NCBI RefSeq assembly: GCF_024139115.2
Contig: NC_085141.1
Span: forward strand, 128,711,822-128,775,821
Direction of reading: 5' to 3'
Source: Armigeres subalbatus
Taxonomy: Eukaryota; Arthropoda; Insecta; Diptera; Culicidae
Length of the DNA stretch: 64,000 nt
The notes beneath the pieces were generated by a model. It had not been told where the DNA came from and searched no databases. It saw only the letters and a list, made by a program, of their open reading frames with translations. Shown here one piece after another: positions 21,870 through 32,436 of the stretch. Each line of letters opens with the position of its first letter. Positions within the stretch are counted from its first letter, which is position 1. The translations under genes were made by a program, and so were the position numbers.

Positions 21870-22320
21870 GGACAGCTATGCCTGTCACCTTGAAAAAATT
21901 GTTCTACGTCTTCTTTGGGGTTATGTCTAAGACATTACCAATTGCTCATTTTTTCAACAGTGAGCTCCACATTTCATATAGCACGTGAACTTGCCTGAGC
22001 CGGTGGTTTGAGAGCCCTTGCCCGTACTCCGCCCAAAGAACCGAGATGGCGATGATGGCTGCTGGTAGAACTTCGCAATGCAGGGGATGATACAAAAAGC
22101 TTGATTAAATTTGGGTCAGAGGGAGCAGGGCCTCTTATGCGGCCTTGGTACGTGCGTCTTGTTTGACTCGGTGATCAGATGATATCTGTGTGATGCGATC
22201 TTATCCTGGTCTATTTAATATGATTCCCCTAGTAACAATTCGAGGAACATTTTATAATTCCGTTAACAAATGAACCATTCGATGTTTTCCTTAACTTGTT
22301 TTTCAAGGTTTTTTTTTAAA
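21870..22320. other. Spacer, nothing recognised
   Basis: This is moderately GC-rich sequence around 21980-22150 without a long frame or a repeat that I can identify. Confidence 0.4.
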
Positions 22321-22369
22321 AGCCATTCGGCAGAATGCCACTAGGCCGAACAAACCGAATAGGTCATTT
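22321..22369 (+). repeat. GGCCGAA array, piece left of the ORF1 element
   Basis: AGCCATTCGGCAGAATGCCA, CTAGGCCGAACAAACCGAAT and AGGTCATTT form three degenerate units. The array resumes on the other side of the insertion at 23477, so one array was split. Confidence 0.8.
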
Positions 22370-23485
22370 CCAGTTGACAATCGCTTCTCGCGCGCGGTAG
22401 ACGTCTACTCCGATAGCCAGTACCTTTGCATTCGAACCTTTGAAGAACATTTGCACTCGACGCAATATGTCATACAGGAGAAACACTCTTGTTGTGGACT
22501 TCAGTGGCCTACCAACGCGACCTAGTCTTGAGATAGTGAAAAGGTTTTTTGATACTAAACTCAAACTAAACATGGATGATGTAAAAAACATTCAACTCCA
22601 TAACATTAAAAACTGCGTGTTTGTTGAAGTGATCGATGAAAGCGAAGCACTTCGGCTGCAGAAGCAACACCACCTTCGTCATTCATTCGTGCATCTCGAT
22701 GTGCACTACTACATCCCCGTGTACATGGATGGCCCTACCGCTATCGTGAGGTTGCATGATCTGCCGCCTCAAATGTCCAACACTACAATCTTGCGACACA
22801 TGAAACAGTATGGCAAAATTATATCCATACACAACGAGGTATGGAAAAACTTCTTCCAGGCATCCCGAACGGCGTTCGAGTGATACGACTGAGGCAAGAG
22901 AAGCAAATACCATCTCGTATTGTAATTGAAAACGAGTCCACACTCGTTACTTTCCGAGACAAGCCAGCCGAACCTCGTTCAAATGGCTCTGGTGCATCAA
23001 CAGTGTCAAGCGAAGAAAATTCAAATCAAAACCGAGAAGCGTCAAACTCAACCGATAAACAGAACAACGACGATGAGCAAAACAAAACAGATGACCCATC
23101 GGCAGGAGCCGATCAAGGTGAAGGCGACAACGACGACGGTGACGGCAATAGCGAGAACGGAAATAACACCAACGAGCATGAATACGGCACCGCAACGGCA
23201 AAGAGAAGATTGTCAACTGGAACAAACGAAACGAATGGAACGGACGCAATAGAACAAGAATGTAAAAGAACATGTGAAGATCAGAGCTGCCCAGATGAGC
23301 TAGAATATAGCGACGGAAACTTTTCCAAATCAGAGTGGAAAGTCTACAATACTAGATCTAAGAAAAAATAATTTGAATTGTACTGTTTTTATATGAATTA
23401 CTATAATAATAATCTTCAAGAGATGAGCCAGCCTAGGGCTGAAAGTCTCTATAATAAAGAAAAAAAAAAAAAAAAAAGGTCATTT
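22361..23485 (+). mobile_element. ORF1-only non-autonomous LINE (half-LINE) with poly(A)
   Basis: A 1.1-kb unit (about 22370-23476) contains a short 5' UTR, a single gag-like ORF1, a roughly 90-bp 3' UTR, the polyadenylation signal AATAAA (23453-23458) and an A18 tract. The word AGGTCATTT occurs on both sides (22361-22369 and 23477-23485), which fits a target duplication but is also the array's own period. There is no endonuclease, RT or RNase H between the ORF1 stop and the tail. It is either a deletion derivative of a two-ORF LINE or an independent ORF1-only family. The 3' UTR block GAGCCAGCCTAGGGCTGAAA reappears in altered form at 31577-31600. Confidence 0.75.
22467..23371 (+). pseudogene. 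Gag-like ORF1 protein of a non-LTR retrotransposon, one frameshift
   Basis: The chosen start is the ATG at 22467 (MSYRRNTLVVDF); the open frame extends back to 22440 without an earlier ATG. About 128 codons run to the motif GKIISIHNEVWKNFF. A one-base loss near 22850 then moves the frame, and GVRVIRLRQEKQIPS continues to the stop at 23369-23371. That gives about 300 residues in all. The N-terminal half has an alpha/beta pattern of the RNA-binding domain seen in mosquito LINE ORF1 proteins and the phrase TLVTFRDKP, after which family members that I recall carry Cys-rich zinc knuckles. Here that part is absent and is replaced by an Asn/Glu/Asp-rich low-complexity stretch and a basic end (RSKKK). 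ORF1 proteins bind the element RNA in the RNP. Function of this copy is unlikely. Confidence 0.75.
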
Positions 23486-23575
23486 GGCCGAATAGGTTAT
23501 TTGGCTGAATTGGTCATTTGGCCGAACAGGTTATTTAGCCGAATAGGTAATTTGGCTGAACAGGTCATTTGAAAA
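23477..23575 (+). repeat. GGCCGAA array, right of the ORF1 element
   Basis: About six 17-bp units of the type GGTCATTTGGCCGAATA. Orientation is opposite to the array at 25476-25995. Confidence 0.9.
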
Positions 23576-23965
23576 GTGAGAAATGAGGTGTGAATAGTAA
23601 GACGTCTCACTTCTAACTACTTATCTACCACTTCTCACTGTGAAAAGTGAGTAGTACCAAGGGCGAAGTGAGATGTCTCACTACGCACTTCGCACTTTCA
23701 ACAGTGAGAGGTGAGAAATGAGGAGTGAGAAGTGAGACGTCTCACTTGTTGCCTCTCATTTCTCACTTCGCACTGTAAATAGTGAGAAACGCAAAGTGAG
23801 TAGTGATTTGTCGTATCACCCATTTCACACGTCTCACTTCTCTTTTTCTACTTTTGATTTTTTACAGTGATAAGCGAAACATATGGAGTGAGAAGTGAGA
23901 TATCTCACTTCTGTCCTTATTTCTCACTTCTTACTGTGATGTGTGAAAAGCACGAAGTGAGTAAT
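23576..23965. repeat. GTGAGAAGTGAG hairpin repeat, left block
   Basis: GTGAGAAGTGAGACGTCTCA and related words alternate with their complements (TCTCACTTCTCAC), so nearly every unit is self-complementary around GAGACGTCTC or GAGATATCTC. There is no coding content. Confidence 0.85.
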
Positions 23966-25117
23966 TGTAATCACCGATGGACATCCACACGTCCTGATGT
24001 GGTGACGTCCATACGCCCAGGCCAGCTCACCTTCTCAGTTACCTTAGGGTCGGCTTTGGACCGGAGAAAACCGAGTAACTATATACTTACCTCCTGCTAT
24101 CTAAAGCGAACCAGGGAGAGGCCTATAATTGTGCTGGGGATTGGTCATGTACTAGTTATATAAAACAAAATCCATCTATATTCTAAGACAAAGGGGGGGG
24201 GGGGGTTACAATGTTCTGATTCTTACAATGCTTGTTATTCGTTGGGGCCCATTGTTGCTGGAGGAGAGATCACGTTGTTGGGGGAGAGATGGCGGAGACA
24301 TACCTGGGACCACGTGTCCGATGTTGTGGTACTCGTAGAATGAGCGACGCTTGATGATCTGATGGCAATTCTTGGACTTTACGCGCCGCCAGGCGGCGGA
24401 TTGGCCACTGTCAATTCGCAGAGATGCGTGCCGTGGCAAACACGGTTATTATTTGCAGGGTTGAAGAATATTCGCTGCACCGTTGACGGTAGGCACAGGA
24501 ATGTGGGTGTCCGGTTGTTTGTTAATCCGGGGCCACGCGTGGAAGCGACGTCACGTGAGCCGGAACGTCCCGTTGAGGTGGAGTGGACTTTCATGCCGAA
24601 GCTAACGGCGGTGGCAGATCAGACATCACTGAGCGAACAACACACGAAACTCTCCCTCCAAACTCCACTAACTCAACTTGTTTCGATTCAATCACCCACT
24701 TCAACCAATATTTTATTGTCAGGAACTATTGCACAAAACGTGTGGTTGGCTTCCTATCCCGGACTTAAGTGCTCGAGCTCAAGCGCGCCATCTCTCTTCT
24801 TCCCTCCGTCATCCTCGGCACCTCCCATCTCCTCCCCTCCATCATCCTGCTTCATTATATAGTCCTCCATTCCTCGGCAAAATGCCAAATTTAGTATTGT
24901 CGTACTCTAAGCTGCTCCCCATTCGGTTCAGTTTACATATAACGAGGGGTTCATGATTTTGATAAACTAGATTTAAATTTAATTTTCTTCAGGGGCTCTC
25001 AAATACTTCTCTTAACTAATGTTTATGTTTTTTTTCATCTATCGGCAATTTATCATGATATAATTTATTTATTTAACTAACTAATTTTAAGACCTTTCAT
25101 TGTTACCGATTCTGTCG
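23966..25117. other. Unidentified core between inverted repeat blocks
   Basis: This 1.15-kb stretch is more GC-rich than its surroundings. It contains a purine run ending in a long G tract (about 24190-24205) that resembles a polypurine tract, and a 166-codon open frame (24362-24862, no ATG at its first codon) with a Pro/Ser-rich end. On the other strand a frame (24206-24439) contains YEYHNIGHVVPG followed by a GTATGT that looks like a splice donor. Near 25109 GTTACCGA and TCGGTAAC form a short hairpin. I cannot name the family; a captured gene fragment or an LTR-element relic are both possible. Confidence 0.4.
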
Positions 25118-25475
25118 GTAACATAATGAGGTGTCCAACTTCTCACTTTTTACAGTGAGATGTGAAAAATGAGGAGTGAGAAATGAGTAGTGAGAAGTTC
25201 CACTACTCACATCTCACTCCTCATCTTTCACTTGTGAGTAGTGAAAAGTACGAAGTGAGAAGTGGGGGGGACCTCTCACTATTCACTTTGCATCACTTAC
25301 TTTTCACAGTAAGAAGTATGAAATGAGGAGTGATAAGTGAGACGTCTCACCCGTAATTTTTCACTTCTTACTGCGTAAAGTGAGAAGAAAGGCGCATATT
25401 TTCTCACTCATCACTTCTAACTTCTTATTTCTTACTTTCCATAGTGAGAACTGAGATGTAAGACGTCAAATGACA
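25118..25475. repeat. GTGAGAAGTGAG hairpin repeat, right block
   Basis: Same repeat family as 23576-23965 (AGTGAGAAATGAGTAGTGAG, GAGACGTCTCAC). It mirrors the left block across the core. Confidence 0.85.
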
Positions 25476-25995
25476 CACTCGGACGAAGAACCTATTTGTT
25501 CAAATAACCTATTCGGCCAAATGACCTTTTTGGCCAAATTACCTTTTTGGCCAAATGAACTTTTCGGCCTAATGACCTATTCGTCCAAATGACATATTCG
25601 GTCAAATGACCTATTCGGTCAAATGACCTTGTCGGCCAAATGACCTATTTGGCCAAATGACTATTTCGGTCAAATGACTTATTCGGCGAAATGACTTAAT
25701 CGGCAAAATGACCTAATCGGCCAAATGACCTATTCGGTCAAATGACCTAGTCGGCCAAATGACTTATTCGGCCAAATGACCTTCTCGACCAAATGACCTA
25801 TTCGGCCAAATGACCTAATCGGCCAAATGACCCTTTCGGCCAAATGGCTATTCAGCAAAATTACCTTTTCGGCCAAATGACTTATTCGCCCAAATGACCT
25901 ATTAGGCTATATGACCTATCGGTCAAATGACTTTCGACCTAATGGTCTGTTCGGCCAAATGGTATATGCAGCCAAACATTTTTCGGCCAAGGGGC
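25476..25995 (-). repeat. 17-bp GGCCAAATGACCTATTC array, about 30 units
   Basis: Units GGCCAAATGACCTATTC with point changes are in inverted orientation relative to 22321-23575. It is the largest and most regular member of this repeat family in the window. Confidence 0.92.
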
Positions 25996-26002
25996 CGAAG
26001 TA

Positions 26003-26258
26003 TTTTCAACGGAAAAGCCATTGCATTGGTGTTGGTCGTCCTTCAACCTCAACTAACTAGCTTTTCAAGTGAAGAATTGGTTGATTGCAAAAATGGCGTC
26101 TGTTGCAATAACCGCACGAAGTGAAATTTTCATGCAAGGCTCCGACAAGCGTTTGGATGGAGTTAGTTATTGGAAAAACGCATTGGGGAAAGAAAATTGG
26201 TTCTTCTCAGGACCAGTATTTTCTGAACAATAGGGTTGATTGCAAAAAAGGGAAATGC
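26003..26258 (+). repeat. Dispersed repeat, copy A
   Basis: It shares TTTTCAACGGAAAA, CGAAGTGAAATTTTCATGCA, GGCTCCGACAAGCGTTTGG and TTCTTCTCAGGACCAGTATT with copy B at 27115-27358, in the same order and orientation, with indels between the blocks. The family is unknown to me. A short frame from ATG 26093 to the stop near 26232 lies inside, but copy B does not preserve it. Confidence 0.7.
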
Positions 26259-27114
26259 TTGTTTGCTGTTAGCGAGTTTATCCACTCGAACAAATTTATT
26301 GCTTCATCTTCCTACGACATGGGCAACTTTCTGTCGTCATCAAATTATTGAGTTCTGCACTTTGAAGAAAACTAATCTTGCTCAACCTTCTTTTGTATAA
26401 AATGGTGGACCGGAAACAACCGATTTCATTTCCAATGACTAACAGAAATAAAATCAAATACCAACAGAAACAAAACCAATGAATCTTGCCAGAAAAGTTC
26501 ACTTTCTGCCGACGACAGCCATATCGATAAAGACGCTACTTAAGAGGAAAATTTCTACAGCAATCACCCACCGGCGACCGTCGCTCAGACCGATAGACGC
26601 CAAGCGATTATGTTTTGTACTCTGGAGAAATTTCGTTCACGTGTCCCGCAAGAAGCTTTCTTACATCTAATGAAATAATCCCATTAGCCCCGGCCCTTCG
26701 TTTATTTAAAATAAATTCAGTTCATTTCATTTTTTTAGTATACAACAAATATTTACAGATTAAGTGTTTGGCCTTCTGGCCCTTCAGCTTTGTTATGATT
26801 TGATATTTATAATTTATAAAAGAAAAAAAAATGTTTATCTTATGACTAATTTTTCAGGCTTGTCTTTAGGAGGCATTAGTTATTTGAAAATTTGATAGCC
26901 TAACTACTATGTACACTCCCGGCGCTTCGTTAATCGTTACATCATATTTTCACTCATAGCAGATCACAAAGGGGCGGGGCTAACGGGCATACTTTATTGA
27001 ATACAAGAAAGCTGCTTTCCGTATCGCGCGAGCCATTTTGATCGGAATTCCACAGAGAGCGGTAGAACAAGATTTCACGCAGAGCGGACACAGCAGCACG
27101 AAGGCGCTGGTAGC
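26259..27114. other. Spacer with an isolated TATAAAA, no gene resolved
   Basis: TATAAAATGGTGG at about 26396 looks like a TATA box, but no convincing initiator or coding frame follows. The remainder is AT-rich and unassigned. Confidence 0.35.
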
Positions 27115-27358
27115 AGTTTCAACGGAAAACCATCGCATAAGTGGTGGCGTTCGTAGCGATCCCGCGCCACCAGTTGAGATGCTGAAAATTTATTCCCAAT
27201 AGTGGCATCTTGGCGAAAAGTCATCGAGTGGCCGTCGGACAATAACAGAACGAAGTGAAATTTCAACGCAAGGTTCCGACAAGGGTTTGGCATTGGGGAA
27301 AGAGATTTAGTTCTTCTCAAGACCAGCATTTTCTGAACAGAAAGGGTTTATTGCTAAA
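27115..27358 (+). repeat. Dispersed repeat, copy B
   Basis: See copy A. Here the order is GTTTCAACGGAAAACCATCG, ACGAAGTGAAATTTCAACGC, GGTTCCGACAAGGGTTTGG and TTCTTCTCAAGACCAGCATT. The two copies are about 1.1 kb apart as direct repeats. Confidence 0.7.
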
Positions 27359-28370
27359 ATGGGTCGCTCAATTTGCTCAATGTTAATAAAGAAACACAAA
27401 TTATGATGACAAATACCATCCATTTCGTATACCGTCGTGCGGGCTTCTTTTGACAAATCGGGGGCTACATTTTGAAACAAGAATAACAACGTGAATTACT
27501 ATCAAATTGCCATTATCACCATTCGGGTGGCTTGTTGATAGCTAGATGGCAACTTTCTGTTTCAAATTTGGTATTTTTTCGTTTACTTTTTTTTCATGAA
27601 ATCAATAATTCAAAGTAGCCAACGGAGTCCTATTTCACCTTTGCGTACAACCCGACTGAGCTGCACCTTCGAGTTTTATTCCAGCCTGAGACGGCAATCA
27701 CGAAGCAATTCGTTCTGTGAAATAAGATATCACTTGTTATCAATAAGTGTCAACATTTTTAGAATTAGCTTCAAACAAGTGACCATTCGATTTGTTTTTT
27801 TTTTCACCGAATGATACAACAATATGGTACCAGCTAAAAGCAACAATTCATGAGGCCATATTGCAGTTACGTTGCCAGTTCTTAATTCCATTCTGCGGAT
27901 GCTTCGATTTATGATCTTTGGAGCATTTATTGTGGAGATTCCGAGAAATCTCCACAATGCCAACCAGATGAATGCAATAAGGGCAAAATCAGATGATTTT
28001 CAAAACTGACCAATGCTTGTTAAGAAAAAAATTGAAAATGTTTATAAAATAGATAAAATAGACTGATTCTTGTTGGTCAGATACATCGAGAAGGATTTTA
28101 TCCGTGATCAATTATTCCACACATTATTCTGACCTTTTTGAAGGCGATAACAATGAATTGAAAAAGACTCATTAAAATTCGCAGACTCAAGAATGAACTT
28201 TAAAATTACTTTGCGATTAATCTATTATCACAATTGATTCTTTCATTTAAATGTATTTGAGAAAGATGAAAATGTTCTATAGATGAATCGTTTTTCTGCT
28301 TCAGTTATCCTCTGAAATGAAATCGTGAATGAAAACAACAAACTATTGAGCCAACCCCGTTTCAGGGTCC
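27359..28370. other. AT-rich spacer, nothing recognised
   Basis: No supported feature, apart from a small perfect inverted pair near 27930-27958 (GGAGATTCCGAGAAATCTCC). Confidence 0.4.
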
Positions 28371-29640
28371 CTACATGGACGGTATACGTCGGCGAACGAT
28401 ATGAATATGAATGGACCGGAGGGATTTTATTGTCGATGGGTACGACGTTGACGCATGTATGAACATCTTTTCTTAAGCTGAGGTCAAGTCGAGTTTTGCT
28501 TTACCTTTTTTCGGCCCTCTCGTCGCCGTTTCGCTCTGGTCACAAAGTCAGATTTGGTTAATTCCGTAGTGTAATTCAATACATTTGCGCCGAAATTGGA
28601 CACTGCCGAAACGACAGGAAGGGATTCCGCGCGAAGGGTACGCAATCAAGCAACTCCGTTCCGTCCGTAATTACTGAGGACGATGATGATCATTATACTG
28701 TGTTTTGACTTGGCCGCTCTGCAACAATGAAGAGTTAGACGCGATTCGAGTGACAGGGACTGGGCACGATTTGCGCTCCGTCACGGAGTTCTTCCTTTCG
28801 TGAAGGGATTCTCGAGGAGGAATTTGAAACAATTATCTCAAGTGCATGAATCACTCAACTGGCGCAACCAGGTCCTGCACCCTTTGTCAATATGTAACGT
28901 ACACACGGCGGTGGATGCATGATCGCATATCACGCGGTGATTTATGCAAATCGGCCGCAGCTGCCGACCCTTGCCAGCCACCGACGGACTGACTGACTGA
29001 CTGTTCGAGATGATGCGATTCCGATGATTGATGAAATCATTTCGACTAATTGAACATCTGTATCAATGCGATGCGAGCGCCTAATAACAGTAATTAACCT
29101 CAAGAATCGGGGTACACCTTGAGCCCTTCCAATGCCGCAACCCTTCCGCACAGGTGCCACCAGGAGATGGTCGACGAAGGTTGATTCACCAGTGCCGGTG
29201 GGGGTGAAGTCATTTTCGTGAATCGTGATGCGATCAAATTAGTTCGGAAAATAGCCGTTCCACTCATTTTCTCCGCATGTCAGTGTCAGCCAGTGTTCCG
29301 TTGTTCCGTTCCTGGCTTTGCTTTATTAGATCGATATAAACAAACGATGGTGGCAGCGACTGTGGCGGCCGACCGAACGACCAACCGACGAAGTCCCCCT
29401 GATTTCGTCCACCGTGAAGTCGAACCCGGGCAAGAATGCGGTGGGCAATCATCACCGTTCATACATGTGCTTCACTCGGATAGGAACCGTGGCGGGTATG
29501 GCTGGAGGGCGATGGGGATTGTGGGAAAATGGATTGGCGTAGAACTGCTTGGTGGAGGTGTGAGAGGAGACAGTCGTTTTGTGGGAATAGTCAAGTCCTT
29601 GACAGAAGAAATTGAAACGAGGACATAGAAGGATGCCCAC
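28371..29640. other. Unique GC-rich island, possible host regulatory or untranslated sequence
   Basis: Unique-looking sequence with raised GC. It has a perfect octamer ATGCAAAT (28944-28951) next to GGCCGCAGCTGCCG, a GACTGACTGACTGACT run near 28986, and two TCAGTGT/CCAGTGT words near 29280-29300 that resemble arthropod initiators. The frame 29218-29628 has no recognisable domain. No exon can be defended. Confidence 0.3.
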
Positions 29641-30180
29641 ACCGACTATTATTTCAGGGGTGAAGTCATGTGATCATGTGATGGAATTTGATGCAGCTCT
29701 TTTATTAAATAGTCTATTAAGTTGAATTTAAATTTGTCCCTGACTCCTTTAACTTTATTTGAAATATTCTTCAACCGTGGCTAAAACATTGTGTCCCCAA
29801 GAACGCAAATAAACTTTTATTTGAATTGCAGCGAATTATTTTGTTGGTCTAGAATAAAGATATTTTATTGCTTCTAAGGATCACTCTTGAGAAATGTTGA
29901 AAAACTGCTTCGGTTCTGCTGAGCCACCCCAGTAATAACAGCTTTTCATCCTCTGTTAGGAATGATTTGTATTTAAATATATCATGATAATTTATGAACC
30001 AGCATGTAAACATTTAAAAGCAGTAATGGGATTTATCCAGATGTAAAATTATGGATTTATTGCTTCATAATCAATTTATTCACAAGCTCCAAAAACTTCG
30101 AAGTGAACCCTGGTCCAATTCTAAGTCCTTCTACCGAAAGATATGAAATTGAGCACGAACTGGGGGTAGCGTCACACTAA
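29641..30180. other. AT-rich spacer, nothing recognised
   Basis: No feature can be supported in this stretch. Confidence 0.45.
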
Positions 30181-31260
30181 CAGAACGAATTTCTTATTCT
30201 CACACCCCCATCTCTAATTTTCCCGCTCCCACGTCATCCCCCGCACCATTCCAATCGTTCCTTTGTTTGGTTCCAGTAAACGAATCCTTTTTCGTATTTA
30301 CCTGGCCAGTCCGATTTTCCCATACTCATTCCCCGCCGCGCAACAACTCCCCCACCATTGACTTTTCCTGCCCCAGTCCAGCAAACGATCAGCGCACCAA
30401 CGGAAAATAATAATCTGGAAATAATGTACCTTCTACGAACGCCCACGTAAAACCCCAACACATCCACCCCACGGACGGACCAAACATGCGGTTCCAGTCG
30501 ATTCGACGTCCAACCGACCGACCCCAAACCTTCACCAACCAAACAACCATCAACGGTGGACGGTACGAATGGACTCTTGCGGGCGGCCCGGACTAGCAGA
30601 ACGAACGAGCGAACCAGCGGACCGACCGACGATGCCGGTGTTTCGTGACTGGGTCGTCTAACTCGCCTCCTCCCCTTCGACCTCGGCTCGGTTTGACTGG
30701 TTTTGGGCAGGACATAACGCCCTTTCTCCATGCGGAGTTTCGTTTCCCGCTCAGCACCCCCACGGCACAGGAGTTAGGAAATGAGACTTGGCAAAAAAAA
30801 TAAAAAAAACTGTTACAAGAATCGATCAAACTTTCTTGAAAAAATTATTTATGATATGGAAAGTTTCTTCAGAAGACTAGAGACCTGGAACCGAGTCGCC
30901 ACTGGCGACCGAGGCAAACAGTACCGGCTACTCTCGGGGGTGCCCTTTACGGCAGGTGATCCACCTGACCCGAATCGATACCTACAAGGTTTCTGTGTTT
31001 TCTTGTGGCGATGGGAAGGCGATAGCAAGTGAAACCGACTCACATATTGAGCGATAAAAATTTGGGCACGCAGAAGAAGTCCACGTCGCCGCGGTGGTCG
31101 GTGGTGACGTTTACGTGCGGCAACAACGCGACACGGTAGCCATATTCCTAGAGCCATTATCGTTATGCGGACGTCTTCGTGCCAGCATCGTGGTGGTGGA
31201 GTTTGCGGTGGCGACCATGAGATGAACCAACTGAGTAAAGCTTGCTTTGGGATGCGTATG
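30181..31260. other. Unique GC-rich island, no gene resolved
   Basis: Pro/Arg-rich overlapping frames on the minus strand (30234-30829, 30849-31157) come from C-rich sequence and show no domain. Composition and lack of repeats suggest host intronic, promoter or untranslated DNA. Confidence 0.3.
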
Positions 31261-31569
31261 TTTTAGTCCGAAAATAAAATAAAAAATAAGAAACAATTCA
31301 GGTGCTAATTTGGTGATGCGGAAGATGACGAGGCGCTGGGATGGGGCAGTTATTCGAGAGGTGTAATATGTGGGTTAGCCGAATTTGTTTATCCAATGGC
31401 TGGTGGTCGGGTTTTGGAGCATTTGGAGCAAATATTGTGTCAGATGGACATTGGGATTACGTTTTTGGGGCATTGGGCTCTTTTGGTTAGCGTTAGTTCG
31501 TTACAAATGTTGACAAAGGTGGTTGTTACACCTGGTCTGAAAAACAAGCTTCACTGTTCACAAAAACAA
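31261..31569. other. Spacer, possibly the body of a small retroposed element
   Basis: No gene. The stretch leads directly into a LINE-type 3' end at 31570, so part of it may be a 5'-truncated element body. The left boundary was not found. Confidence 0.35.
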
Positions 31570-31635
31570 TTTGAATTTAAGGAGTGAGTCAACCTAGGGA
31601 TGAAAACCTCTCAAAATAGACAAAAGAAAAAATTT
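31570..31635 (+). mobile_element. 3'-end stub related to the ORF1-only LINE
   Basis: GAGTGAGTCAACCTAGGGAT, GAAAACCTCTCAAAATAGAC and an A-rich tail align with the 3' UTR of the ORF1 element at about 23420-23477 (GAGCCAGCCTAGGGCTGAAA, GTCTCTATAATAAAG, poly(A)). This suggests another severely truncated insertion from a related LINE or SINE that shares the tail. Confidence 0.5.
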
Positions 31636-31639
31636 GAAT

Positions 31640-32140
31640 TCGATAAACACACGCTAGTTGTACCAGTCGTGGCTATATCACCAGTTGTCGCACTAGTGAT
31701 TTATATGTGAAATGGCCAATCAAATCACCACAAAACAACTTCAGATCGATAAAGCATATTTATATGATACGATAACAACTTTGATCTCCTCCAAAACAAG
31801 CAAGGCATAATTGTAAAAATTAATTTTGCCTCATTTTTTACGTCCTTTGCACCAGTTGTCGCACTAGTGGTCCCTATTTCGCCAATCCCATAAGAAAACA
31901 ATGGGATTTGCCAAATAAGGAACCAAAATTAAGAATAGTGCCACAACTGGTACATGCGCTATTATGGATTAATCAATTTTGAGAACTATAACAAATTTTA
32001 TTGTGATTTTCACAGCTGTTCTAAGGAGCAGAAAGTAAAACCTTTCGCTTGATATATAAAGTTGACCTGAATGCCTTTTACTTATTTAAAAAAAAACAGT
32101 TGTTCTTATGTATGGCGACAATTGGTACACCCACCCTACA
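31640..32140. repeat. Foldback region with repeated GTACCAGTTGTCGC
   Basis: GTACCAGTCGTGGC (31660-31673) and ACCAGTTGTCGCACTAGTG (31680-31698 and 31851-31869) are mirrored by CCACAACTGGTAC near 31941 and GGCGACAATTGGTAC (32114-32128). Outer copies are inverted with respect to each other, as in a foldback element. No coding content. Confidence 0.5.
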
Positions 32141-32225
32141 TTAGAGGTCAACTTCTCATCGTAGAATCGATTGATTTTCATCATCATGAAAACGATGATG
32201 AACCTATTTAATCATATGAAGCTGC

Positions 32226-32436
32226 GCCGGTCTAGGCAATTTTCGGTTTCGAAATTATTTCGACTTTCCTGGGCATAAAAATATTCATCGTGTTAGCCTC
32301 ATGATATTCGAAGGCAAAAATGGTAACTTGGCTTAGAAACCGCGCGGTTAATAGCTGTGTAAATGCTGAATGAACACTAAGCAGCGAGGCGGCAATGTCC
32401 CAGTTGGGATGAATGTCAGCAAGAAGAAGAAGAAGA
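32226..32436 (+). mobile_element. tRNA-derived SINE, Feilai type, 5'-truncated (copy 2)
   Basis: It begins at the CGCCGGTCTAGGCAATTTTC block just downstream of the B box and continues through the GGCATAAAAATATTCATCGT block and GAATGAACACTAAGCAGCGA to an (AAG)n tail. The pol III head is missing. It is more diverged than the other copies, so it is older. Confidence 0.85.

Noticed and set aside
22370..23476. Host single-exon gene encoding an acidic nuclear protein
   Set aside because: The unit has a genomic poly(A) tract, sits in the middle of a split repeat array and contains a frameshift; it is a retroposed element.
26093..26233. 46-codon frame starting with a good ATG (MASVAITARSEIF)
   Set aside because: It lies in a dispersed repeat and copy B at 27.1 kb does not keep the frame.
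26396..26402. TATAAAA as a promoter
   Set aside because: No initiator at the proper distance and no downstream gene; AT-rich DNA yields such words often.
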